Both the position numbers and the translations under genes were made by a program. A stretch of 64,000 nt of DNA from NCBI RefSeq assembly GCF_015235415.1, contig NZ_JADGLL010000005.1, positions 1-64,000 on the forward strand, in the 5' to 3' direction. Shown piece by piece: positions 51,803-60,807 of the stretch. Positions within the stretch are counted from its first letter, which is position 1, and the number at the start of each line of letters is the position of its first letter. Below the pieces are notes generated by a model, which did no database searches, was not told the DNA's origin, and saw only the letters and a program-made list of their open reading frames with translations. The stretch comes from Microbacterium paludicola. Its GTDB lineage: Bacteria; Actinomycetota; Actinomycetes; Actinomycetales; Microbacteriaceae.

Positions 51803-54715
51803 GTGACCACGACCTCCGCGCCCAGGGCGGCCGCGCCGTCCCCCTTCCGACGTATCGTCACGATCACGCTGGCGGTGATCGCCGCTCTCGTCGTCGCGTT
51901 CTTCGCGTTCTCGAACCTCTACGCCGAGTACCTCTGGTTCGACCAGCTCGGCTTCGAGAGCGTGCTGACGACGCAGTGGCTCGCACGAGTGGTGATGTTC
52001 GTCATCGGCTTCGTCGGCATGGCTGTGCCGGTCTGGCTCGCGATCTTCCTCGCGTACCGGCTGCGTCCCGTTTACGCGCGGCTGAGCTCGCAGCTCGACC
52101 GCTACCAGGAGGTCGTCGAGCCGCTGCGCCGCCTGGCGATGTGGGGCATCCCGGTCTTCTTCGGCTTCTTCGCCGGCTTCGCCGCGTCCGCCCAGTGGGA
52201 GACGACCTGGCTCTGGATCAGCGGCGTTCCCACGGGCCAGACCGACCCCGAGTTCGGCCTCGACACCGGCTTCTACATGTTCGCGATGCCGTTCTACTCG
52301 GCGCTGGCCGGCTACCTCTCGGCCGTCGTGCTGATCAGCCTCCTGATGACCGCGCTCGTGACCTACCTCTACGGGTCGGTGCGGATCGGTCAGGGCGAGC
52401 TGCGCATCTCCAAGGCCGCGCGCATCCAGCTCGCCGTCATCGCGGGCGTCTACCTGCTTGTGCAGTCGGCCAGCCTGTTCCTCGACCGCTTCAAGACCCT
52501 CGTCGAGGTCGACGGGCGCATCACCGGCCCCGCGTACACCGGCGTCAACGCGGTCATCCCCGGTCAGACGATCATGGCCGTCGTGGCCGCGCTCGTGGCC
52601 ATCCTGTTCTTCGTCACCGCCGTCATCGGGCGCTGGCGCTACCCGCTCATCGCGACCGCGCTGCTCGTGGTGACCTCGCTCGTCGTGGGCGTCGGCTACC
52701 CGTGGGCGGTGCAGACGTTCCAGGTGCGACCGAACGAGCGCGAGCTCGAGATGGACTACTTCCAGCGCAACGTCGACGGCACCCGCGCGGCGTACGCGCT
52801 CGACGGGATCGAGAAGACCGAGTTCAGCGCCGAGACCGAGGTCGAGGCGGGGCAGCTGCGCGACGACGCCGACACCACCGCGTCGCTGCGCCTGATGGAC
52901 CCGGCGATCATCAGCCCGACGGTGCGCCAGCTTCAGCAGTACCGGCCGTACTACGGCTTCGCCGACTCGCTCGACGTCGACCGGTACGAGATCGACGGTG
53001 AGACGCAGGACACGGTTGTCACCGTGCGCGAACTGGATCAGGCGGGCCTGGATGCCGGCGCGCAGACCTGGCAGAACACCACCATGGTCTACACCCACGG
53101 CTATGGTCTCGTCGCGGCGAAGGGCAACGAGCGCACAAACGAGGGCGAGCCCGTGTTCATCGAGGGGAGCATCCCCTCGGCGGGCTTCCTGACGGAGCTC
53201 GACTACGAGCCGCGGGTGTACTTCGGCGAGAACTCGCCGCTCTACTCGATCGTGGGCGCGCCGGAGGGCACCGACCCCCTCGAGCTCGACTACCCGCGCG
53301 GCCAGGACGGCGCGACGGAGACGCGCACGACCTTCGAGGGCGACGGCGGGCCGAACATCGGCAACTTCTTCCACAAGCTGCTGTACGCGATGAAGTTCCA
53401 GTCGGAGCAGATCCTGTTCTCGGACAACGTGAACTCGGAGTCGCAGATCCTCTACGACCGCGACCCCAAGACGCGCGTGCAGAAGGTCGCCCCGTACCTC
53501 ACGGTCGACAGCGACCCGTACCCGAGCGTCGTGGACGGCCGGATCGTGTGGATCGTCGACGCGTACACGACGAGCGCGACGTACCCGTACTCGTCGGGCG
53601 TGAGCCTGTCGAGCGCGATCAGCGACTCGACCAACCCGCAGCCGAACCTGCGGATCGACGACATCAACTACATCCGCAACTCGGTCAAGGCCACCGTCGA
53701 TGCGTACGACGGCAAGGTGACGCTGTACGCCTGGGATGAGCAGGATCCGGTGCTGCAGGCCTGGCAGAAGGTCTACCCCTCCACGGTTGAGCCGATCAGC
53801 GAGATGTCAGGCGAGCTGATGAGCCACGTGCGCTACCCGACCGACCTGTTCAAGGTGCAGCGGGCGATGCTCGGCACGTACCACGTCGACACGGCGAGCC
53901 AGTTCTACCAGCGTGACAACGCCTGGACGACGCCCGCCGATCCGGCGAACAACGAGGTGCTGCAGCCGCCGTACTACCTGTCGATGCGGATGCCAGGGCA
54001 GGACGAGCCGACCTTCTCGATGTTCACGACCTTCATCCCGGGAGGCGGCCAGCGCGACGTGCTGATGGGATACCTGTCCGTGGATTCGGATGCCGGTGCC
54101 GAGGCGGGGACGAAGCGCGAGGACTACGGCAAGCTGCGGCTGCTGGAGATCTCGGCCGACACGACGGTGCCCGGACCGGGCCAGGTGCAGAACTCGTTCA
54201 ACACGGATACCGTGATCGCCGATCAACTGAACGTGCTCAAGATCGGAAACTCGGATGTCCGCCTGGGCAACCTGCTGACCCTTCCGGTCGGCGGCGGTCT
54301 GCTCTACGTGCAGCCGGTCTTCGTCCAGTCGACCGGCGGTGGCACGAGCTTCCCGCTGCTGCGCAAGGTGCTGGTCGCGTTCGGTGACCAGCTCGCCTTC
54401 GAGGACACGCTTGCCGAGGCGCTCGACTCGCTGTTCGAGGGCGACTCGGGCGCGCCGACCGGCGACGACGGCGTGACGCCGGTGGAGCCGGGGGAGGAGC
54501 CCACCCCGGGCGCCACCACGCCGCCGACGGAGCAGCCGGGCACCACGCCGCCGGCCGAGGGCGACGCCTACGCGCAGGCCCTCGAGGCAGTGCAGACGGC
54601 GCTCGACGAGAAGCGGGCGGCCCTCGAAGCCGACGACCTGGTCGCCTACGCCGAGGCCGACAACGCGCTCACCGACGCGGTCGAGCGGCTGCTGGAGCTC
54701 GAGCAGCAGCAGTAA
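51803..54715 (+). CDS. UPF0182 family large membrane protein
   Basis: A 970-aa protein with about seven transmembrane helices in the first 320 residues (including FFAFSNLYAEYLWFDQLGFESV, the family's conserved first loop). A very large extracytoplasmic domain follows (about residues 330-890) with NVDGTRAAYAL, DRDPKTRVQKVAPYLTVDSDPYP and a PPYYLSMRMPGQ motif. The C-terminus has a proline/threonine-rich linker and a helical end (AYAEADNALTDAVERLLELEQQQ). UPF0182 proteins are conserved across Actinobacteria and of unknown function. Length is normal. Confidence 0.95.
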   Translation: MTTTSAPRAAAPSPFRRIVTITLAVIAALVVAFFAFSNLYAEYLWFDQLGFESVLTTQWLARVVMFVIGFVGMAVPVWLAIFLAYRLRPVYARLSSQLDRYQEVVEPLRRLAMWGIPVFFGFFAGFAASAQWETTWLWISGVPTGQTDPEFGLDTGFYMFAMPFYSALAGYLSAVVLISLLMTALVTYLYGSVRIGQGELRISKAARIQLAVIAGVYLLVQSASLFLDRFKTLVEVDGRITGPAYTGVNAVIPGQTIMAVVAALVAILFFVTAVIGRWRYPLIATALLVVTSLVVGVGYPWAVQTFQVRPNERELEMDYFQRNVDGTRAAYALDGIEKTEFSAETEVEAGQLRDDADTTASLRLMDPAIISPTVRQLQQYRPYYGFADSLDVDRYEIDGETQDTVVTVRELDQAGLDAGAQTWQNTTMVYTHGYGLVAAKGNERTNEGEPVFIEGSIPSAGFLTELDYEPRVYFGENSPLYSIVGAPEGTDPLELDYPRGQDGATETRTTFEGDGGPNIGNFFHKLLYAMKFQSEQILFSDNVNSESQILYDRDPKTRVQKVAPYLTVDSDPYPSVVDGRIVWIVDAYTTSATYPYSSGVSLSSAISDSTNPQPNLRIDDINYIRNSVKATVDAYDGKVTLYAWDEQDPVLQAWQKVYPSTVEPISEMSGELMSHVRYPTDLFKVQRAMLGTYHVDTASQFYQRDNAWTTPADPANNEVLQPPYYLSMRMPGQDEPTFSMFTTFIPGGGQRDVLMGYLSVDSDAGAEAGTKREDYGKLRLLEISADTTVPGPGQVQNSFNTDTVIADQLNVLKIGNSDVRLGNLLTLPVGGGLLYVQPVFVQSTGGGTSFPLLRKVLVAFGDQLAFEDTLAEALDSLFEGDSGAPTGDDGVTPVEPGEEPTPGATTPPTEQPGTTPPAEGDAYAQALEAVQTALDEKRAALEADDLVAYAEADNALTDAVERLLELEQQQ

Positions 54716-54737
54716 GTCTGCGACGCGTCTCAGCGAC

Positions 54738-54775
54738 GGGGCAGGATGGATCCGCGAGGATCGTCCTGTCCCCTT
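54738..54775 (+). terminator. Probable terminator of the UPF0182 gene
   Basis: GGGGCAGGAT and ATCGTCCTGTCCCC pair with a one-base bulge and a small loop, and CTT follows. Confidence 0.55.
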
Positions 54776-54843
54776 CGCGTGCCCAGGCGAATGCCGGATG
54801 AACGTCGGATGACACGCCCGGGACGCGCGGGTGTCGGCCCCGA

Positions 54844-54873
54844 TTGGCCAGCCGTTCTATGCCGTGCTAGAGT
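54844..54873 (+). promoter_or_regulatory. Promoter of the initiator tRNA
   Basis: TTGGCC at 54844-54849 and TAGAGT at 54868-54873 are separated by 18 nt. TAGAGT lies 12 nt before the tRNA 5' end. Confidence 0.55.
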
Positions 54874-54885
54874 TATCTCTTGTGC

Positions 54886-54959
54886 CGCGGGGTGGAGCAG
54901 CTCGGTAGCTCGCTGGGCTCATAACCCAGAGGTCGTAGGTTCAAATCCTGCCCCCGCAA
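54886..54959 (+). tRNA. Initiator tRNA-fMet (CAT)
   Basis: The cloverleaf is complete: acceptor CGCGGGG/CCCCGCA, D arm GAGCAGCTCGGTAGCTC, anticodon arm CTGGGCTCATAACCCAG and T arm GTAGGTTCAAATCCTGC. The anticodon is CAT. Three hallmarks mark it as initiator: a mismatched C1-A72 at the acceptor end, three consecutive G-C pairs (GGG/CCC) in the anticodon stem, and no encoded CCA (the DNA continues CAA). Confidence 0.96.
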
Positions 54960-54966
54960 CAAAATG

Positions 54967-54996
54967 AAGGCCCGGAATCGCATGGTTCCGGGCCTT
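54967..54996 (+). terminator. Terminator of tRNA-fMet
   Basis: AAGGCCCGGAA and TTCCGGGCCTT form a perfect 11-bp stem and are followed by CTGCTTT. Confidence 0.85.
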
Positions 54997-54999
54997 CTG

Positions 55000-55373
55000 C
55001 TTTGCCTGCGCGGGAGCGACCGACGTTTACGCTCCGGAGGCAACCGGTGGACCGTAGCGCGCGTGAATCAATGCTGTTTCACGGGCTGACGCGCGCGTGG
55101 ACGGACGACCTCGCTGCACCCCGACCTGGATGGACGTGACGCACCGAGGAAGGCGCTGCGCCCGAACGCGATCGCCGCGGCGGAGGCTGAGTTCCGCCCC
55201 CCGTGCGAGTGCCTGGAAGATCTCATCGCAGAGCCCGCGTCGTGGGGCGCACATCGGCACGAGTAGGCGATGTAGATGAGCGCTGCAGGGCGCGGGCAAG
55301 CGGTGGGCGAGCGACGCTGTCGGCGCCGCGTACGGCCATCTCCTCGGGTCCGGCTGCCGAGCCTCTCCCGGGT
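55000..55373. other. Gene-free stretch at the start of the accessory region
   Basis: No gene with a recognisable product was found in these 374 bases. The open minus-strand frame across 55030-55370 (with a fragment reading LCDEIFQALARGAELSLRRG) has no start, no known domain and poor coding bias, so it may be decayed sequence. No copy of the tRNA 3' end that would mark an attachment site was seen. Confidence 0.5.
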
Positions 55374-56516
55374 TTAGAGATTGGAGTTCATTCGGTCGGG
55401 GCGGGCCAGATCCTGCCGACGACCGGTTTCCGCGGCTTGTGTGATCGCATCGAGCACCCGGTGGCGTTCGAGCGCGACCGCGAAATCCGGGGCCTCGGCG
55501 GTTCCGTCGCGAAGGCCGACAGCGAACTGAGCATAGAGGCGAGCAACCCCCGCCGCGGGTGCGTCGAGTTGGAGGTCGGGAGCCGCGTAACCAGGCGGCG
55601 CCTGAAGCACTCGGGCGGGCTCGCTGCCGCGGCGCAGTGTGATGGTGAGATCGGTGAAATGGATGTAGCCCGACGCCGACTCCACACGCAGGCTGCCCTC
55701 GGTCCCTTGGACTTCCCACACCGTCGCCGTGCCGGCAGGGTGCCCGGCACTGTAATGCAGCGACGTGACGACCCCGCCTTCGAGAACGCCGGCGACGACG
55801 ATCTCGTCGGGCGCGTCCTTCGGCAACGGCGCACCATCGGAGAGACGGACGCCGTCACCGCGCTGATTGGCGACGACGGCGGACACACTCTCGAACGTGC
55901 CGAGCACGCGCGCGAGCGGTTCGAGTCCGTGGCCGAGCATGATGCTCAGAAGCGTCGCGCCGTGCTCCGCCTGAGCCATGTACTCGAGCGACGGGTCGTA
56001 TCGGCCGAACCACATGTCGTCGGTCAGGTGCGCTCGGATGCTCGTGCTTAGTGGTTTGCCGATCACGCCCTGCGCGATCAGGTCGCGAAGGAAGCGGATC
56101 GGCGGGTGCAGGCCGCCCTGCAGCCCGACGACCGTCCGCAGCCCCTTCTGGCGGGCGAGCCGCTCGAGCTCTTCCGCTTCCGCCAGGTTTCGCGCGAGCG
56201 GCCATTCGGCGTAGACCATCTTGCCCGCGGCCAGCGCGTCGGTGACGATCCGCCTGTGGTCGGGCACCTTGACCGCCACCACCACCAGGTCGACCTCCGG
56301 CCGCACGACTAGAGCCTCGTGCGTGTCGAAGGCGAGATCGGCGCCGAGCCGACGAGCGGTCGCACTCGCACTCTCCATACGCGTCGTGCTGACGGCGCGG
56401 ATCTGGAACGCATCGAGCGCTCGCAGCGCCGGCACGTGAGCGATTCCACCCCAGCCCCGGTCGGCACTGGCCCCGACGAGGCCGACGCCGATCCGGGTCC
56501 CTGCTGAATTCGTCAT
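55374..56516 (-). CDS. Gfo/Idh/MocA-family oxidoreductase (Gal80-like)
   Basis: A 380-aa NAD(P)-dependent dehydrogenase from ATG 56516, which has AGGAG 8 bp upstream. The Rossmann domain begins IGVGLVGASADRGWGGIAHVPAL (residues about 8-30), and a Lys-containing AGKMVYAEWPLARNLAEAEEL is the usual 'EKP' motif with EWP in place of EKP. The lysine of EKP is therefore missing, a feature also seen in Gal80-type members that bind but may not oxidise sugar. The C-terminal alpha/beta domain is complete. Part of a minus-strand accessory cassette, and more A/T-ending codons occur than in the core genes. Confidence 0.82.
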   Translation of the reverse strand: MTNSAGTRIGVGLVGASADRGWGGIAHVPALRALDAFQIRAVSTTRMESASATARRLGADLAFDTHEALVVRPEVDLVVVAVKVPDHRRIVTDALAAGKMVYAEWPLARNLAEAEELERLARQKGLRTVVGLQGGLHPPIRFLRDLIAQGVIGKPLSTSIRAHLTDDMWFGRYDPSLEYMAQAEHGATLLSIMLGHGLEPLARVLGTFESVSAVVANQRGDGVRLSDGAPLPKDAPDEIVVAGVLEGGVVTSLHYSAGHPAGTATVWEVQGTEGSLRVESASGYIHFTDLTITLRRGSEPARVLQAPPGYAAPDLQLDAPAAGVARLYAQFAVGLRDGTAEAPDFAVALERHRVLDAITQAAETGRRQDLARPDRMNSNL

Positions 56517-56639
56517 ATCGATACTCCTGCCTGGTGCTGATGAATGAATGGGCACCCGGGCTCACAGACGCAGGCGGCCGACTTCGTCGTTCGCACGGAG
56601 GCCGTGGGGGTGTGAACCCGAGTGCCCGAGGTGGAGGTG

Positions 56640-57362
56640 TTACGCCTGAGCCCAGTGCGCCTCGAGTTCGCGCGCGACATCGGCGGGACGCTCGATCATC
56701 GGCCAGTGCGAGCTGCGCAGCTTGAAGACGGCACGTGCGCGTGTGGCATTTCCGAGCTCATCGGCGAAACGGTGAGGAAGGAAGGGATCATCCAGACCCC
56801 AGATCACCAGCGCCGGCGCGGTCACATCGCTCAAGCCGGGCTTCCACTCTGCCCCGACCTCGATCGCGGAACGGTAGAGGGCGAGGATGCTCGCCCTCAT
56901 CGTGGCATCGAGATGCCGGACCGATTCTTCTGCCGCGTCGCGCGGCATCTGCGCTTCGTGGAGGCTGGCGGCGAACTCCGCGAGGTCGAGGTCCGCCATC
57001 CACTGCTCGCCTTCGCCCGGCGTTTGCCAGATCTTGGCGAGATAGTGCCACGGGTACTCGGGATCGATGGGCCCGCTGATGCCTGTCCAGGTCCGCACCA
57101 GATCCGGCCGGACAGATGCGAGACGGCCCGTGAGCAGAGACCCCCAGTCATGACCGACGAGGTCGACGGGTTCGCCGATCTCTTCGATCTTCTTGATGAG
57201 CCAATCGAGATACTCCTCTTTCGTCGACGTGAATCCTGCGGGGAGGGGTACGCCGAACCCGGGGAGATCGATCGTCACGATGTCTTCGCGTCGAAGGTGG
57301 GAACGGACGGTGTCCCAGAGCCGGTGAGTGTCGGGTACACCGTGGACGAGAACTGCAGGCAT
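56640..57362 (-). CDS. Alpha/beta hydrolase with Asp nucleophile (epoxide hydrolase/haloalkane dehalogenase-like)
   Basis: A 240-aa protein with GGAG 9 bp before ATG 57362. Oxyanion region LVHGVPDTHRLWDTVRSHL, nucleophile elbow DLVGHDWGSLLTG (Asp in place of Ser, about residue 92), acid WGLDDPFLPHRF and catalytic histidine SSHWPMIERP. An aspartate at the elbow points to epoxide hydrolases or dehalogenases over esterases. The protein is short and lacks an N-terminal extension. It lies 52 bp before the MDR gene on the same strand. Confidence 0.85.
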   Translation of the reverse strand: MPAVLVHGVPDTHRLWDTVRSHLRREDIVTIDLPGFGVPLPAGFTSTKEEYLDWLIKKIEEIGEPVDLVGHDWGSLLTGRLASVRPDLVRTWTGISGPIDPEYPWHYLAKIWQTPGEGEQWMADLDLAEFAASLHEAQMPRDAAEESVRHLDATMRASILALYRSAIEVGAEWKPGLSDVTAPALVIWGLDDPFLPHRFADELGNATRARAVFKLRSSHWPMIERPADVARELEAHWAQA

Positions 57363-57413
57363 TTCGGATTCTCCAATTGATTGTTGTCGTGGTCGGATGG
57401 CCGGTCGGCCGGG

Positions 57414-58319
57414 TCAGGGAAGGATGATGACTTTGCCGTGGGTGTGGCCCGTGGCGACGAGACGGTGGGCGTCCGCGGCCTTGGCGAGTGGGAAGCTCCG
57501 GCCGACCCGCGCGGTCCATGCACCCGCGGCGATCAGGTCCAGCGCCTCCTGGACAGGGCGGTGGTCGCGGTTGCCGCTGCCTCCGGGACTGAACGCAACG
57601 TCGTGCTTTGCGGCATCGCGGTCGGCGAGAGTCACGACCCGCTCGGGGCTGCCGAGGACTTCGATGAGAGCGGGCAGGAGCCCCTTCCCGGCCGTGTCCA
57701 GTGCGGCGTCGACTCCGTCCGGAGCGGCGGCACGGATGCGGGCGACGAGGCCTGGCCCGTGAGCGACCGGGATCGCACCGAGACTCTCGACGAAGTCGGC
57801 GTTCGAGGTGCCGGCGACACCGATCACCGTCACACCGCGGTGTCTCGCGAACTGTACGGCGGCGCTGCCCAACGCGCCGCTCGCACCAGTGACGACGAGC
57901 GTGTCGCCCGGGTGGAGGTTCAGCAGCCCGAGCGCCCGCGCCGCGTTGTCGGCACCGATGACCGTCGCCGCGGCCTGCTCGAAGGAGACCCCGTCGGGTA
58001 TGGTCGCATAGTTGCTGCTCACCGTGTATTCGGCGTAGGAGCCCTGGGTGGCGGAGTCCGGCCACCCAGCGACGCGCTCGCCGACCAGGCTCTCATCCAC
58101 GCCCGGGCCGACGCCCTCGACGACGCCGGCGAACTCGAATCCGATGATGGCGGGAGCGCGCAGGCGGAATGCGCCGGCACGCGCGAGAATCTCTGCCGGG
58201 TTCACCCCGGCAGCGTGGACCCTCACCAGTACCTGAGCGCGACCTGGCGTCGGCTGCGGCGCCTCCGCGACGCGCAGCACCGAGGGATCCCCGAACGAGG
58301 TGATGACGGCAGCTTTCAT
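57414..58319 (-). CDS. NADP-dependent quinone oxidoreductase-like MDR protein
   Basis: A 301-aa medium-chain dehydrogenase/reductase without zinc ligands. The GroES-like N-terminal domain (MKAAVITSFGDPSVLRVAE, then VHAAGVNPAEILARAGAF) is followed by the NADP Rossmann domain with VVTGASGALGSAAVQFARHRG (about residue 145). This is the zeta-crystallin/quinone oxidoreductase branch. The ATG is preceded by GAAAGAGAAGAA. Together with the hydrolase and oxidoreductase it probably handles an electrophilic or sugar-like substrate, controlled by the MerR gene upstream. That link is inference. Confidence 0.88.
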   Translation of the reverse strand: MKAAVITSFGDPSVLRVAEAPQPTPGRAQVLVRVHAAGVNPAEILARAGAFRLRAPAIIGFEFAGVVEGVGPGVDESLVGERVAGWPDSATQGSYAEYTVSSNYATIPDGVSFEQAAATVIGADNAARALGLLNLHPGDTLVVTGASGALGSAAVQFARHRGVTVIGVAGTSNADFVESLGAIPVAHGPGLVARIRAAAPDGVDAALDTAGKGLLPALIEVLGSPERVVTLADRDAAKHDVAFSPGGSGNRDHRPVQEALDLIAAGAWTARVGRSFPLAKAADAHRLVATGHTHGKVIILP

Positions 58320-58459
58320 GACGATTCTTCTCTTTCATGCATCGAAACGGCGGCGTATAGAACGGGCATTCAGGACCGTTCGGTACACATCTAACATGCG
58401 CGGGCAGAGTTTTATTCGCAAGCCCTCGAGTGTGCTGCCCGGCGCGACAGCCTGGGATG

Positions 58460-59203
58460 TCAGTCCTGCGTAGCTGCGCGGCTGTCGGCTCGCGCGATCT
58501 CGATTGCCCGAGCCATGACATCGCGCTGTGCGGGGTTGTACAGCGCGACCATCGCCTCGGCCATCGCAGCCTGCGCGGCGTCCAGCGGCACGCTTACGCG
58601 CTCGGAAGGATCTGTAAGCCACGGGTACTGGCGGAACACCAGCGCCAGTTCGGGGGCGAAACGCACTGCCAGGCGGACTCGGGTGGCCTCGTCCGCGTCT
58701 GGTGGGAGAGCGTCGAATTCCTCACTCGCCCCATCCGAGTGGTCCGGCTCGTCGAGGAGCATCTGCCGCATATCCGCCAAGGCACGACTGTCATACAGTG
58801 TTGTCGACAGGAGGATCGCCGCTTTCTCGGCAGATGACAGTCGGTCAGCGACGTCTTCGAACTGGAGGGGGAGCCACGCGGCGAAGTCACCCTTGAGAAT
58901 CACGCTGATATCCGAACGCATCCTCTGCAGTCGCTGGATCTGGATGTCGAGCCCTGCGTCGATCGCTCTCAAGGTTTCCGGCGGTCGCTCATCCGACGCC
59001 ACTTGTTCGATTCGGTCCAGGGGCACGCCGATATCGCGCAACCGCCGGATCTGCAGCAGTCGCAGCAGATGCGTCGCTTCGTAGCTCTTGTATCCGTTGG
59101 AGCGACGCTCGGGGTGCTCCAGCAGCCCAAGGCGGTGATAGTGGCGGATGGTGTTGACGGTCGTTCCCGCGAGCGTGGCGAGCTCGGTCGTGCTCCACGG
59201 CAT
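58460..59203 (-). CDS. MerR-family transcriptional regulator
   Basis: A 247-aa regulator from ATG 59203. The N-terminal winged helix-turn-helix is WSTTELATLAGTTVNTIRHYHRLGLLEHPERRSNGYKSY, seen in the two halves STTELATLAG and RHYHRLGLL, followed by the dimerisation helix (PETLRAIDAGLDIQIQRLQR). The large C-terminal domain (about residues 100-247) has no cysteine cluster, so the inducer is probably organic. It is first in the minus-strand cassette and 140 bp before the MDR start codon, so it likely controls that cassette. Confidence 0.87.
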   Translation of the reverse strand: MPWSTTELATLAGTTVNTIRHYHRLGLLEHPERRSNGYKSYEATHLLRLLQIRRLRDIGVPLDRIEQVASDERPPETLRAIDAGLDIQIQRLQRMRSDISVILKGDFAAWLPLQFEDVADRLSSAEKAAILLSTTLYDSRALADMRQMLLDEPDHSDGASEEFDALPPDADEATRVRLAVRFAPELALVFRQYPWLTDPSERVSVPLDAAQAAMAEAMVALYNPAQRDVMARAIEIARADSRAATQD

Positions 59204-59209
59204 GACCCG

Positions 59210-59215
59210 ATTATC
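59210..59215 (-). promoter_or_regulatory. -10 box GATAAT of the MerR gene
   Basis: On the minus strand GATAAT lies 6 nt before ATG 59203, close to the sigma-70 consensus. Confidence 0.45.
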
Positions 59216-59247
59216 GTGGGTTCCCCGCTCGCGGGGCGCGATCTGGA

Positions 59248-60807
59248 TCATCCGTCGGCCCCTGCCAGTGCACACTCGGCGTCGCGAGCTGGTACCTCCA
59301 GGTCTATCAGGTAGGCAGCGACCGCCGCTTCCACGCAGTTGTTGGCTGCCAGCAGTGCCCCGTGCTGGTCCCCCTCGACGGTCAGCAGCGATCCGCCGAG
59401 AGTTTCCGCGAGTCGGATGCCGCCGGCGTGCGGTGTCGCGGGGTCACCGGTCACCGACACCGTGAGCGTCGGGGGAAGACCGCGAATCCCGTCGGCGTAC
59501 GGGAAGCCCAGCGTTGGTTCGACGGGCCACCCTTCGCAGAGGTCCGACGTCTCAAGGATCGGGGTCCCGGGGTCCAGGAAAGGAGCGGCGTCGAGGGCGG
59601 CACGCTCCAGCTCGGCGAGCTCCGCCGGGGTGAAGCGGTCCTCGTCCAGGCAGTTGATCGCCAGGGTCGCTTCAGTGCTGTTGTCGTAGGTGCCTTCCGG
59701 GGTTCGACCGAGGTAGAAGTCCCTGAGCCCGAGCATGATGGTGCCGTCTCCTTGGGCGAGCTCGAAAAGTCCCTGGCTCATCACCGGCCAGGTCGCGGAG
59801 CTGTAGAGACCTGTCACCATCGCGTCGCTCACATCGGCGAAGGTGAGTTCGCGGCCGGAGGTCGTCAGGAGCGGGGAGTCGACGAGCGGGCGCGTCAGTT
59901 GCTGATACTCCTCGGTCGCCGTTGCGGGGTCGTCGCCGATTACGCAGGCGCCTTGCTGGGCGCAGAAGGCTGCGAACTGTTCGAACGACTCTTGGAAGCC
60001 CGCCCACTGCTGCACGCGGCGCTCCAGAGTGGTCGCGTGCGGATCGAGCGCGCCATCCAACACGAGGGCGCGCACGTTCTCGGGATACATCTCGGCGTAC
60101 ACCGCGCCCAGCCTCGTGCCGTAGCTCGAACCCGCGAAGGACAGTGACGTGTCACCGAGTACCGCGCGGATGACGTCCATGTCCCGCGCCACGTCGCGGG
60201 TGCCGAGGTGCGCCAACGCCTCCTCGCCGCCTACGCTCTCGGCGCACGCCTCCACGAGTGGGCGCACACCCGAGTACGACAACTGGCTCGCGCTGCCCGC
60301 CCCGGCATCGCGTTCGGCGTCACTGTAGCAATCGAGCGCGGGCACGGTCGCCCCGGTGCCGCGTGGATCGAAGCCGACGATGTCGAACCGCTCGGTCAGC
60401 GCGTTATCGACCCAGACATCAGCGAGCTGAGCTGCGTAGCCCACGCCCGGGAAGCCCGGCCCGCCCGGGTTAACCACGAGTGAACCGATCCGGGCGTCGC
60501 CGCGCGCAGGCACTCGAAATACCGCGATCTGCGCCAATGCCGCATCAGGGTCTTCGTAGTCCAGCGGCACCTCGACATGTCCGCACTCGCCCACGATGAC
60601 GTTCTCGGGGACGTGTCCGGGCAACTCGCAGGGTTCGAGATCCAGCCGCTGTTCGTAGAACCGCTCGAGCCCGCCACCCTCCGACGCTTCCGACGGGGGT
60701 GGGGCCGCCGGGGCGCACGCAGTGGCGACGAAGACAACCGACACCACGGCGGCGAGTATCCCGTACAGGCGGCGCCGAGACGCTCGGCGAGGGGAGTGTT
60801 CGCTCAT
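59248..60807 (-). CDS. Secreted TAP-like alpha/beta hydrolase lipoprotein (tripeptidyl aminopeptidase type)
   Basis: A 519-aa protein from ATG 60807. The N-terminus has arginines, a hydrophobic stretch and the lipobox VATAC, so it should be exported and lipid-anchored. The catalytic serine is in SFAGSSYGTRLGAVYAEMYP (about residue 210). The Asp is in VTGDPATPHAGG and the His in VEGDQHGALLAANNC near the C-terminus. NPGGPGFPGVGY supplies the oxyanion hole. The TAP-like C-terminal domain matches streptomycete SlpD/TAP peptidases. Convergence is absent: it lies upstream of MerR on the same strand. Confidence 0.88.
   Translation of the reverse strand: MSEHSPRRASRRRLYGILAAVVSVVFVATACAPAAPPPSEASEGGGLERFYEQRLDLEPCELPGHVPENVIVGECGHVEVPLDYEDPDAALAQIAVFRVPARGDARIGSLVVNPGGPGFPGVGYAAQLADVWVDNALTERFDIVGFDPRGTGATVPALDCYSDAERDAGAGSASQLSYSGVRPLVEACAESVGGEEALAHLGTRDVARDMDVIRAVLGDTSLSFAGSSYGTRLGAVYAEMYPENVRALVLDGALDPHATTLERRVQQWAGFQESFEQFAAFCAQQGACVIGDDPATATEEYQQLTRPLVDSPLLTTSGRELTFADVSDAMVTGLYSSATWPVMSQGLFELAQGDGTIMLGLRDFYLGRTPEGTYDNSTEATLAINCLDEDRFTPAELAELERAALDAAPFLDPGTPILETSDLCEGWPVEPTLGFPYADGIRGLPPTLTVSVTGDPATPHAGGIRLAETLGGSLLTVEGDQHGALLAANNCVEAAVAAYLIDLEVPARDAECALAGADG

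Noticed and set aside
54886..54960. Prophage or integrative element at the tRNA
   Set aside because: No integrase, phage genes or second copy of the tRNA end is present in the window, so only an accessory region is claimed.
55027..55719. A 230-codon minus-strand frame beside the oxidoreductase gene
   Set aside because: Half of it is the shadow of the Gfo/Idh/MocA gene. The rest has no start or domain and is reported only as possibly decayed sequence.
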